A DNA stretch of 64,000 bases from Ochotona curzoniae (lineage: Eukaryota; Chordata; Mammalia; Lagomorpha; Ochotonidae), in the NCBI RefSeq assembly GCF_017591425.1, contig NW_024466413.1:310001-374000 (forward strand), read 5' to 3'. Positions 10,740 to 20,640 of this stretch are shown here, in pieces; within the stretch, counting starts at the first letter, position 1, and each line of letters begins with the position of its first letter. The notes under the pieces are model-generated. The model did not search any database. It saw nothing but the letters and a program-made list of their open reading frames with translations, and was not told where the DNA came from. The translations under genes were made by a program, and so were the position numbers.

Positions 10740-13700
10740 GACCCGGTCTCCAGCTTTAACTCCACGTCGGACGGCGACGGGGAGCCTCCTTGCCAGGCAC
10801 CGGCAAACCAGACCGGAAAGTGAAGGACGCGCGTCCCCCTGGCAGCGCAGGGCGCTCGGCTGCCATGCGCGGGGAGCTGTGCCCAAGTGCAGAGCCCACG
10901 CACCTGGCTGCCCGCGCCTGTCTGCCGCGCACACGCTAGTCTTCCCTTCTCGGTGCAGCATTTACCAAAAGCTGGAGGCCGGGGAGGGGGTGGTGGGCAA
11001 CTTCGTACACCCAGCCCCACAGCTCTAGTAAATAGAACTCGGGCGTTTTGGAACGCTCGCTGGAATTTGGAAGCGCGTGCCGCGCACCGGCCGGCAGAGA
11101 AGACGGAGCGGCCTCTGCGCGGCAGCAGGGCTGGGCGGTCGGTCCGGAGCCCGTTGGTGGCTCGCTGTCCTCCAGGGAGCGCTCGCAGGCTGCCCCGGCG
11201 CCCTGGCCAGCGGCAGGGCGCCCCTCCGAGCCGGGCTGTCCCCGCCCCGGCCGCGAGGACACGGGGAGGGGCTCTGGGCGGGGCCCGGCGCGGCAAAAAC
11301 CCCGGGCGCGCCGCGCGGCCCTCAGTCTGCGGCCGTGTGGCCGCAGGCCGCTGGCCCGGCCGGGCTTGCCCGGGCGGACGGCTGTGTGGCGCCACAAGGA
11401 CCTCGCCGGCTCTTATTGCCGCAGTGGACGGTACAGCTGCGGCTGCGCCAGGGCGGGCAGCCGTACCCCGCAGTCTGCGCCACGGCTGCGACCACGCGCC
11501 CAGAGCCGGACTGCTGAGGACCCGGGCCGGTGTTTTTACCCCCGGACCGAGGCAGGGCAAGGACCGATGCGGGCGTCCTTGCTCTGCGCACTTGGCAGCG
11601 GCTAGGCCCCGGGTGGAGGTCCCGGTGCTAGGAAGACCCTGCCGTGGGCTTCGCCTCCTGACAGCGGGGGTGGCGGTGGCTGCTGCGGCTGCGCACCGAG
11701 GCCCGGGGCGGGGCCCCTACCCCAGCCGTGTGCGTCACCGCTGCAGCAGTGCACCAAGACGCAGTCAGGCGTTCCCACCCTGCGGACTGCGGCACCAGCA
11801 GCGGCCACTCTGCGAGCCTGCGTCGGCCTGGAAGCTTGGACGATTGCGGCAGGACCACAAGCTGGGCGAGCCCTGGCACCCCAGGGAGTTACCGCTCGTT
11901 GGCGGCCGGACACCCGGCGACCAGGAAGACAGATTTTTGCATCTCAGATAGTGGCGTGGCTGGTATCTGGGAGGTTGTCCGTCCCCAGCGGGCTGCGGCA
12001 CGGTAGCACGGGGTTGCTGAGGACTGGGGCGGGTGTTTTACACGGTGGATTACGGCAACAATCGATCGCCTAGTGTTTTTACACTGTGGTTTGCGGCACG
12101 GCGAAGACTCGGGTGGACGATTTTATCCTGTGGATTACGGCAACGTGAGGACCCGGACAGACGCATTTTACCCGGTGGATTGCCGCATAGCTAGGATCCT
12201 GGTGGACTCATTTTGCTGCAGGGGTTGCCGCTTAGTTAGCACTTAGCAGAGAGCGTCCATATTTTGCTGATTGCGGCACAGCTGGGAGCCAGTAGGGGTC
12301 TTTTGTCCTGCGGACTGCGACACAGCAGCCCCGTTTTGGGCGGCCCGAGTGTGCGTTTTTAGCCTGCAGATAGTGGCATGGCGCGGACCTGGCGGTCATT
12401 TTTGCTCCATGGATTGCGGCACGGTGAGGACCTGGGTGGACGTTTTTACTCCATGGATTGCGGCACGGCCAGGATCTGGGTGGGCGTTTTTACCCTGCGG
12501 ATCGTGGCTCGGCGAGGACAAGGCGGGCGCGGTCACACGGAGGATTACAGCACGGCCAGGACCTGGGCGGACCTCTTGATCTTGCGCATTGCGGCTTGGC
12601 TAGGACCTGGGCGCATTTTATCTTACCGGTTGCAGCAGGCAGGGCAGCAGCGGCGCACAGAGGACCCAGACGAACGTGTTTCTGGTCTGGATTGCCGTGG
12701 GGACAGACCCCGGAAGGGCGTTTTTACCCTATGGGTGGTGGCTCGGCTAGGGCCAGGGCGCTCAACCCTCCCCTGTGGACTGCGTCGTGTCTGCAGTCGT
12801 GCACCGAGGACCTGGGTAGGCATTTTCCCGCTGCGAGTGGCCGCGCGGCGAGGGCTCGGGCAGGTGCTTTTGCTGCGTAGGCTGCATCGTGACTAGGACC
12901 CAGACTCCGCATCCGTTTTTTGCTGACTGCGTCATGGCGCAGCCACGCACTGATATCCTGAACCTGCTTATCTTGCTGACTGTGGCTAGTCCCAGGACGG
13001 TTTCTATCCTGAGAACTACAAAAGGCTCCGCTGTGGTCCCTTGGCCAGCGGGGACCTGGGCAGTGTCCTTCCGCCGGGCACGGTACGGCCGCAGCTGCCC
13101 GCTAAGGACGTGGCTGGCAGTTCCCGGAGGTGGAATCGCTGGGACCACAGTGGGCGTTTTCACTCGGTAGATTGGCAGCATGGCCGGCATCTGACGTGCG
13201 GACGGTTTTATGCAGTGGATTGCGGCTCGGCCTGGACCTGTTGCGGGTAATTTCCCTCTGTGGGTAGCAGTGCGGCCAGGACCTGGGTGGGCGTTTTGAC
13301 TTTGTGATTGACGGTACGGCCTGCGTCTGCGTGGATGGTTTTACGCAGTACATTGCTGTATGACTGGGACCTGATGGATCATTTTCCGCAGTGGATTGCA
13401 GCGCGGCTACGACCTGGATGGGCCATTTTGCTCTGAGTTGCGGCAACAGTGGGACCTGCAAGATGAGGACCCGCGCGGGCAATTGTACTCCACGGATCAC
13501 AGCACAGCCAAGACGTGGGCGGGTGCTATTACTCGCAAGGATCTCAGCGCTGCTGGGATCTGGGTGGGTCATTTCACTCCGTGCACTGCGGAGAGCTTGG
13601 GATCTCGGCTCGTGGGTTTGCGCAGGGTCTTGGGTGCATGACCGGGTCCTAGATGGGAGATTGTACGCTCTGGATCACAGTCTAGCTAGGGTCTGGGAGA

Positions 13701-14140
13701 GTGGTTTTGCGCCGTGCGTTTCAGCGCGTCAGGGTCTGACCTTGCGCCTTTGCTCCTTGGACTTGGCTTAGGTTTCAGGCGGGGTGATTTTTCTCAGCGG
13801 ATTTCTGTGCTAGTAGGACCTGGGACAGGCAGTTTGACTCTGCGGATTGAGGCCCGGGTGGCAGATTTTCTGCAGCGGGTTGCGGCTTGGATCTAGACTG
13901 GTGATTGCTGCTTTTCCAGGACCTGGGAAGGACAGTTTACCCGGCGAGTCCGGCAGGTGGAAGACCCGGAGTGGCTCCCGGCACAGCGAGCGCCCGAGCC
14001 AGGAGCAGCACTCGCCGTGGCGGCCGGGCTGGGACCCGCACGGCGGTTTTACAGCCTGGATGTCAGCACAGCTAGTGCAGGGACGGTCCTTACTGCCCGT
14101 GGATTGCCCCCACCGGGATCCAGCCAAGTGTGTTGCCGCA
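10740..14140. promoter_or_regulatory. PEG13: CpG island, candidate PEG13 promoter and imprinted DMR
   Basis: About 3.4 kb is very GC-rich with dense CpG, unlike the flanks, where CpG is depleted. The 5' part (10740-11500) looks like an ordinary island promoter with GC boxes and no TATA box. From about 11500 onward it becomes a tandem array of roughly 44-bp units. The island is intronic in TRAPPC9 and about 31 kb before the exon. In human and mouse, PEG13 is an imprinted, paternally expressed non-coding RNA in a TRAPPC9 intron. Its promoter is a maternally methylated DMR that binds CTCF and cohesin and influences TRAPPC9 and KCNK9 imprinting. Synteny and composition support that identity, but no PEG13 transcript sequence was compared, so transcript extent and strand are not placed. 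The alternative is a non-imprinted intronic CpG island. Confidence 0.68.
11240..11300. promoter_or_regulatory. GC-box cluster in the CpG island
   Basis: CCCGCCCCGG at 11241-11250 and GGGCGGGGCCCG at about 11277-11288 are SP1/KLF-type GC boxes on opposite strands, in the most GC-rich part of the island. No TATA box is visible. The arrangement suits a CpG-island promoter with dispersed starts. The direction of transcription cannot be decided from it. Confidence 0.45.
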
Positions 14141-14158
14141 TCGTCTGAATCTGGTGAC
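11520..14158 (+). repeat. Degenerate 44-bp tandem array with TGCGGCA motifs, CpG-rich part
   Basis: Units follow the pattern GGACCTGGGTGGGCG, then TTTTTACCCTG, then TGGATTGCGGCACGGC. Three consecutive units with T-runs starting at 12399, 12443 and 12487 are exactly 44 bp apart. Others drift between about 40 and 50 bp. Copies remain recognisable as far as 14100, for example at 12033, 12074, 12165, 13282, 13541 and 13795. They keep CpGs in GCGTTTT, TGCGGC and CACGG. The open reading frames across the array differ in frame from copy to copy and do not look coding. Confidence 0.85.
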
Positions 14159-14159
14159 A

Positions 14160-14400
14160 TTTTTTTAAATTGCTTAATTGAAAAACAAAATGACAAAGAG
14201 AGAGGGTATGATCTTCCGTCTCCTGATTCGCTCCCCAAATGGCCGCAACAAAGCCCCGGGACCAGGCGCCATCTTGGTCTCTCGTGGGTGCCACGGGCTC
14301 AAGTACTCTGCGCCTCTGTCTTTTTGCTTTCTCCCCAGCAGGGAGTGGTTTGCATCCAACAAGACCCCCTGGTAGGCGTCCTGCCATGGGTAGCTGCTGG
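14160..14400 (-). mobile_element. CSINE-type SINE inserted in the 44-bp array
   Basis: The + strand shows a reversed tail TTTTTTAAATTGCTTAATTG, ACAAAGAGAGAGGG, GATTCGCTCCCCAAATGGCC and CAGCAGGGAGTGG. It is diverged and keeps several CpGs (TTCGCTC, GGCCGCAAC, CCCGGG). It separates the CpG-rich part of the array from the CpG-poor part. Confidence 0.75.
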
Positions 14401-14439
14401 GCCAAAATCTGCCCTTTTAACCCGTTGCTTGCTGCCTGG

Positions 14440-14850
14440 CTGGGAACTCGACTTGGACCTGGGTGAACCTTTTTCCACTGTGGACTACAGCTGGGCTGTG
14501 GATTATAGCTCAGCTCGGAAGTGGCAGTTTCGGTTCCATGGATCCAGGCAGGAGTCCTCACGCTGTGGATTACAGTTTAGCCAGGACCTCATTGAGCGTT
14601 TGCAGTCTGGATTACAGTGTTGTTGGATCTGGGCAGTTGTTTCCTGTGCTGGGATTACAGCTCAGCCAGGACCCGGTGGGAATCCTCACACTGTGGATTA
14701 TGGATCAGCTGGCCCCTGGGCCCACGTGTTTGCACTGGACAGTGACATGTTGGCCCTGTTAATTTTCACCCAGCTAGGACCCCGGGCCAGCGTTTGTTGT
14801 GGGTTGTGGCACTGCCTGGGATCTGGATCAGCACCGTGATGACCGCATTG
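14440..14850 (+). repeat. CpG-poor continuation of the 44-bp array
   Basis: Beyond the SINE the same unit resumes: GACCTGGGTGAACC, TTTTTCCACTGTGG, then ATTACAGCTCAGCCAGGACC. Where the CpG-rich copies read TTGCGGCAC, these read TTACAGC or TTATGG, as expected after CpG deamination. Copies are visible near 14455, 14560, 14600, 14650 and 14690. The similarity fades by about 14850. Confidence 0.7.
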
Positions 14851-17800
14851 TGGCCACAGCCCAACGCTGAGAGCCTGGAGGGCTCCCCCCACCGTGAACT
14901 GTACTGCATCGTGGGGGGGGGGTTTCAGAGACTCTTTGCCCCAGGACCAGGGGGCATTGTTGAACTCTGAGAGCTGCCTGGGGCATATGCCTGTGTGCTA
15001 CAGATGACGATGTAGCTGTGGTGCTGCACTGAGCACCATGGCAGGTGCCCCCCACCCCTGGGAGGGACACTAGGGTGGTTATGCTACCCTGCTGCCTGTG
15101 ACCGGACTCTTGCAGCACCGGAACCCGCAGATGGGCGGCCTCACTGTGGGCGCTGACATGGCTCCAAGCACACAGAGGCCCACTGTGGGTCCCCAGCCAC
15201 CATGCCACACCACTGTAGGGCTGCAGCTGCATGGCCGGGTGGGGGAGGGTGTCAGTTGTGTCAGTGAGATGGGCAGGTGCTGATCCGTGGAGTGTGAATG
15301 ACTCGGGCACACACTGTGGGCCTGGCCAGCTTGCTGACCGCATCATGGGGGAGGTCTTGCACCCCCTGCCTGTGGGCTCATTGGTGCCGCTGCGTTGTCA
15401 CAGGTACTGCTGGGCACCTGCCTTGTGACCTCACGCGCTCCAGGCACTCAGCAGCACACAGGCACAGGCTGGGCGCCTCCCTGCTACTCGCGCTCCTGGG
15501 CGCATGCCCCAGGCATCCCGCACCTTGCCCACGGGTTGTTGGATGGGTTTCTGTTGGTTTTCGTCAGTGGCAACTCTGCCCCTCCGCTTGTCCAGGGCAC
15601 TTACTGTGGAACTGTTCTCAGCGTTTCTCTTTGAACTTCCCACCCGGTCTTCTCATGAACGCTGTGGATTCTTTCTCCATCTCTAAAGTACGCCTTGAAC
15701 CCCAGGTTGCTGCTAGGACACTTTCGGACCCTCACATCCTTGCCTGAGGACTTGGTGTGTGAGCAGCTTTTCTGCCTACAGACTGGGTCAGCAAGGTGGG
15801 CAGAGTGAGCCTCGTAGCCCTCAGCAGAGGCCTGCAAGCTATGCGGAGTGAAGTTGTGAATCTGATCTGGTCCCCAAGGGGCTCTGTGACGCGCGCCCCC
15901 TCCTGGTTCACTGAGCACGCTGAAGACCCTGGCCCACTGTGTGCCGGAGCTCTGGCCTGCTCCGAGGGGCTCGTGCACTGGACCTCACACAGACAGTTCC
16001 CGCACCTCCCCCAGGTCCTTCCTGAAGTCTGGCTATGCCCAGGAGCGCAGCAGCCCAGCCGGCCTCCTCTTCCCCCAGCACTCCCTTCTCAGCCCCTCAA
16101 TTTTGTACTTCTTTTGTTTCTTCTACCTTTTAGAGTAGTTTTCATTTTCTGACATTCAGTGTGGAGGGACTTAAGAAGGTTGGTGGAACAATGGAATTGA
16201 AAGGTCATAATGAAAAACTTATTTCTTAAGACAAGCTCCTTCAAGATGCTTTTCTGCAGGTGACTGCTATGCTGCGCCCCATAGCAGTGACGACAAGACT
16301 GGCCGCTGTCTACCTCCCAGAAACAGAGGACTCTGGGAACTGGACCATGGCAGTGTTGTCTTTCTACGTCATTAACCAAAGAGAAATGGGTGATCTTGGA
16401 AGCTGTTCTGAGTCAGCGGGGCCAAGTCAGGACCCTCAAGTAGATTTGCCCAGCTGATTTCAGAAAATTCGCCTGGGCTCACGGGCAGGAGCGTCAATGT
16501 GGTGGATGTGGTGGTCGAAGACTCCCTGGGGAAGCTGTCCTGCCCACGCCTGTAGCTCGCAGCCTTGAAAAGCTCCCCCGACAAGTGTGTGCTGTCAGTC
16601 TGGTCCTCCAGGAAGTGGACAAGCTCGGTGCGTAGGCGGCCCCCTGAACGCCTTGCTCCTGGCTGGGCCACGGCCGCCTCCTAGGAGCCGTTGCTTAGAC
16701 TGTGCTTGTCTTCAACGTCGCTGTGGAGGAGCCTGCCTCGGACCTTTGGAGGAAAAGCTTCGGCCCCGGGTCCTGCCCGCTGGCAACCTGCAGGACGAGG
16801 CGGCCGACCTGGGCGCTGCGGCGTGGGTGACTGCGGCAGCACACACACTCTGCTTTCGTGGTGTTTGCGTCAGTCCTGAGTCAGCTGAGCAGCTGAGCCA
16901 GCAGAGATGTGCGTGGCATTGGCTGACATTTCCGCTGCCAGAAACAGGTCCCCCCAAATGAGGGCACCTTTCTTGTCCCCTCCCAAGCCCTGGAGGATGG
17001 CCTGCCACTCTGGGCATCATCTTCGCTGTCTCCCAGCTTTTCTCTGAAAGGCGTGGTCTGTTTGCAGACTGCTGACTGACGAGGGAGGCACCGCTTGTGT
17101 CCGTGTAAAGCATCCTCGGTGTCATTTGTCGTCCTTCGACCCGACGTGTCCCCAGTCAACTGATGTTTGTTCCTGCTTTAATTTCATAGGATTTTTGTTG
17201 CTCTGTGGGACTCTTCAAAACCGGTGGCTTATACTTCTCAGTGCCTTACATCCTATCTGTTCAGATGTGTAATGTGTTTGGATGACTTGGTTTTGGTGCA
17301 AAAAATTTGTGATGCATTTGTGATTTCTTTTTGGTAACAATCATTGCCCATGAATCTCTGAAGAACCCCCGCCCCGAAGTCCCTAACCCTTATGCTGTGT
17401 TATGTTTTTGTCTTTCTACACTTGTGAAGGAAATTTTGTCACATTTATCGTTGTATTGTAAGTGCTAGGCATGTTGTACCCTTCAGTAGAGTTTAGCCGC
17501 ATCTCCCTGGTGGACGTGGTGATGGGATGTTGGCTCTCCTGGCATGGGGGGCAGCCCGGTTTCTCTGGGTTCCATCGGAAGACCCTGACGGTAAGATGGA
17601 ACTGGGAGGAAACGTACAGAGAACAGACCTCTTCTCTGATCACTCCTTCCGCTCAGTCTCTCTCCTCTTCCCGCTCTGTGCCAGTTGCTGTCCGCTGAAG
17701 GCCCAGCTACCATGCACCTGTCTCGGGCCTGGAGACAGTATCCCGGCTCTCACAGTCTTATGTACCCCCAGCGCCTAGGAAGCACCTGGCTGTGACCCTC

Positions 17801-19040
17801 CATTGCTAGGGTCTGTTCCAGCCTGGAGAAGTGTTAATTCAGTGTGAATTCAGTGTTTTGCAGAGACCATCCTGGGAACAGTTCACGCTGCTCTCCTGCT
17901 CTGGTTGTCAGGCATGACCAGCCGCAGTGTGGGGGTGCGCTCAGGCCTCCGGCTAGGTGGCTGCAACTGAGTCTTGCTGGGCTCTGTCCTCACCCCGCTG
18001 GGCTGTGGCAGGCTGGAGGCCAACACAGCGCCTGCTGGCTGGAAGTGGAAGGCATGGCATTGCCCCTTCCTCACCCCTGACCAGTGCAGATCTGGACCCT
18101 GGGGTGCACACAGTGGGGCATCCGTGGGTTGCTGGCCATGGCCTTGGCCACAGTGTCCATGGTGACCCCTGGAGTCAGCAGCAAGTGACTGGCATGTGAG
18201 AAGCTGGCCTTGACCTCCGTACCATGTGCAGTATTAGACACAGGCCGAAAGCTGTGGCTGGCTGGGCTGGTGGTAGATGGGATCTCACATGTGGGCTGAG
18301 GAGAAGGCCACTGTCCCCTGGCAGTGGTTTGTCTCCAGGGTGCACAGTCCCCTGTTTGTAGCAGTTGCAGCTCCTGACGATTTGAGGGCAACTTGAGAGG
18401 CCCCTGAACTCCCGGTGGCTTTCTTCCAGGTGTTTACCTCCGTCACCACAGTTAATGATTTCTCTGAATTGCACCCTGGCCGTGACTTTATCACAAGGCT
18501 GCCCATCAGCCTCTGAAGGCCAGCCTCTGGCTGGCTCCTGGAAGTATCCTTGGTGGTAGTGTCTTGGTGGCTGGAGGGCAGAGGTGGTAGTGTGCCCGTC
18601 TGTGTAGCAGTGTGAAAGAGACCTCACTCCCTACATGGGCATGATCTGGCGAGGGAGCTTCTACTGACAGGTCACACGGAAGCATGCCTGGACGTTGGAG
18701 CAGCTCCTGGCATCTGCTGTGTGCACTACACTCGGGCTAAGGAGACTCTCCAGCCCCAAGCCCCGGAGTCTCCTGGTGGAGGGACCACTGCTTGGCGGAG
18801 ATGAGGTTTCTGTGAGGAGAGGGGCCGTGTCCTCATTGGGGAACCAGGCTGTGGCATGGCTATTCAGGGTTAAGATCTCTTTAAGGTGAAGGAAAAAGGC
18901 TGTGAAAAACCTGAGAGTGCAGGATCATTCTGTTGTTAAGCAATTTCCATTTCTTTGGATTCTTGATTCATTCTTCCTCTCCAACATTAATTTATCATGG
19001 CATCCATTAAAAAAAAATAGAAACCTTACAATTGAACTTG
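14851..19040. other. TRAPPC9: Intron after the array
   Basis: Moderately GC-rich to about 15600, then ordinary intron. GACCGCATTGTGG (14840) and GACCGCATCATGG (15336) may be distant relics of another repeat. A scrap at 16150-16230 (GGAACAATGGAATTGAAAGG) looks like a minus-strand L1 3' end. No exon was recognised. Confidence 0.5.
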
Positions 19041-19266
19041 AACTGTTGTTGAGTTTGAAGTCCAGAGAGCGTGCATGGCTGTCTGCACCCGCGGAAGGCT
19101 GTTGTTGAGTTTGAAGTCCAGAGCGTGTGCATGGCTGTCCACACCCGCGGAAGGCTGTTGTTGAGTTTGAAGTCTGGAGCGTGCATGGCTGTCCACACCC
19201 GCGGAAGGCTGTTGTTGAGTTTGAAGTCCGGAGCGTGCATGACTGTCCACACCCGCGGAAGGCTGT
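19041..19266 (+). repeat. 56-bp tandem repeat, about four copies
   Basis: Unit: CTGTTGTTGAGTTTGAAGTC, then CAGAGCGTGCATGGCTGTCC, then ACACCCGCGGAAGG. Four copies differ by a few bases, and the third and fourth read TCTGGAGCG and TCCGGAGCG. CCCGCGG keeps CpGs in each unit. Confidence 0.9.
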
Positions 19267-19629
19267 TTTCCTTGGTTGACTTGGGCGCCCGTTCCCTTCT
19301 CTGGACAGCTGAGTGAGAGAAGCGTGAATCTTGCATCACCTGTGTTCCTGGCTGTGCTGTGATCTTGCGAAGTTTTAAGATATAATTGTCCACTCTTTGT
19401 AGGCCATAGAGATGTAATAGCCTTTTGTGTGTAATGACTTCATCTCCTGTTACTTTTACCAAGTTCACACATTAGTTCTAGAAGCTTCCTTAGAAGGTTC
19501 TAGCGTGTTTCCCACATACATAGGTGTGGTGATTATCTTTTATTTTGCATGGTGTGTGTTTCTTCATTTCTTCTGATCACCTTATCCTTGAGGCTAAGGT
19601 CTTTATTTTTTAAATGTTTAAAATGATTC

Positions 19630-20640
19630 TAACTTATATAAAGTTGCATATTCATGGGGTACCGTATGACATTTTGATACATGAATACATCATGTAATTT
19701 CCAATCAGGGTCCACGTGTCTATCCCCTCTGACACGTAAGATTCCTGTATGTTGAGAACACTCTTGTGTTTCTGTTTTTTTAAGAGATGTACGTTGTGAT
19801 TATATGTAGTTATCCCGTGGCATAGAATGCCAGAACTGCAGTGTCGTGCTTACTGCTCTGCCTTTCTCTTCCCCTCCCTCTCTCCCCTTTGCTTCTGCTC
19901 CACTCTCTTCTTTCCCTCCCCCCTCCCCCCTCCTCTCCCCTTTCCTCTCTCCCCTTCTCCCCTCTCTCCCCTTCTCCCCTCTCTCCCCTTACCTCTCTTT
20001 CTCTCTCCTCCCCTTTCTCCCCTCCCCTCCCTTTCTCCCCTCCCCTCCCTTTCTCCCCTCCCCTCCCTCCCCTCTCCCCTTCTCTCCTCTCCCCTGTCTT
20101 CCCCTCCCCTATCTCCCCGCCCCTCTCCCTTTCTCTCCCCTCTCTCCTCTTTCCTCTCTCCTCTTCCCCTCTCTTCCCTCCCTCCCTCTCTCCTCTCCCC
20201 TCCCCTCCCCTCCCTTTCTTTCTCTCTCCCCTCTCTCCTCTTTCCCTCTCCCCTCTCTCTCTGTCTCCCCCCCCCCCCCGCCTTGATAGCTGTCAGTACA
20301 CCCTATGAAATCAGCTTTTGTAGCCCCTTCCTATCAGTGGGACCCCACGGTACCTGGCCTTTTGGTGCTTGGCTTAGTTTACCTAACAGAATGATCTCCA
20401 GCTCCGTCTGCATTGTTACCCGTGATGGGATTCACTCTTTCCGGTGGCTGCGTTGTTCTCTGTGTACCTACTGTCGTTCTTCACCCATCCCTGGATGTTT
20501 CTGCGATTGTGACTAGTGCTGTAATAAACACGCGTGTACAGATGTGTGTGCAGCCAAGTGGTTTTATTTCCTGGGGTGGAAGAGGGTGTGGCAGTGGGAA
20601 AAGCTGGGTCATAAACTGCTAGAAGGAAAGAAAGAAAACA
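19630..20640 (-). mobile_element. L1 3' end (older mammalian L1M type), inverted
   Basis: The + strand carries the complement of a mammalian L1 3' UTR: CATATTCATGGGGTACCGTA, GATACATGAATACATCATG, and later GACTAGTGCTGTAATAAACA followed by GGGTCATAAACTGC. I recognise these segments as the L1MA/L1MB type 3' end. A long pyrimidine tract sits inside it where the family has a C-rich region. Confidence 0.75.
19858..20280 (+). repeat. Homopyrimidine (C/T) tract of about 420 bp
   Basis: Almost pure CT sequence built from CCCCTCTCT, CCCTTTCTC and TCCCCTCCCC words, ending in a run of C at 20268-20279. The purine strand is purely A/G. Mirror-like segments could form triplex DNA. Long open frames here encode only S, P, L and F and are not genes. 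Confidence 0.9.

Noticed and set aside
10622..11951. Large overlapping open frames of 312 and 354 residues on opposite strands
   Set aside because: High GC makes stops rare. Composition is A/R/P/G-rich, nothing matches a family, and both strands are open at once.
19827..20516. 229-residue open frame rich in S, P and L
   Set aside because: It is a translation of the CT tract. Three frames are open for the same reason.
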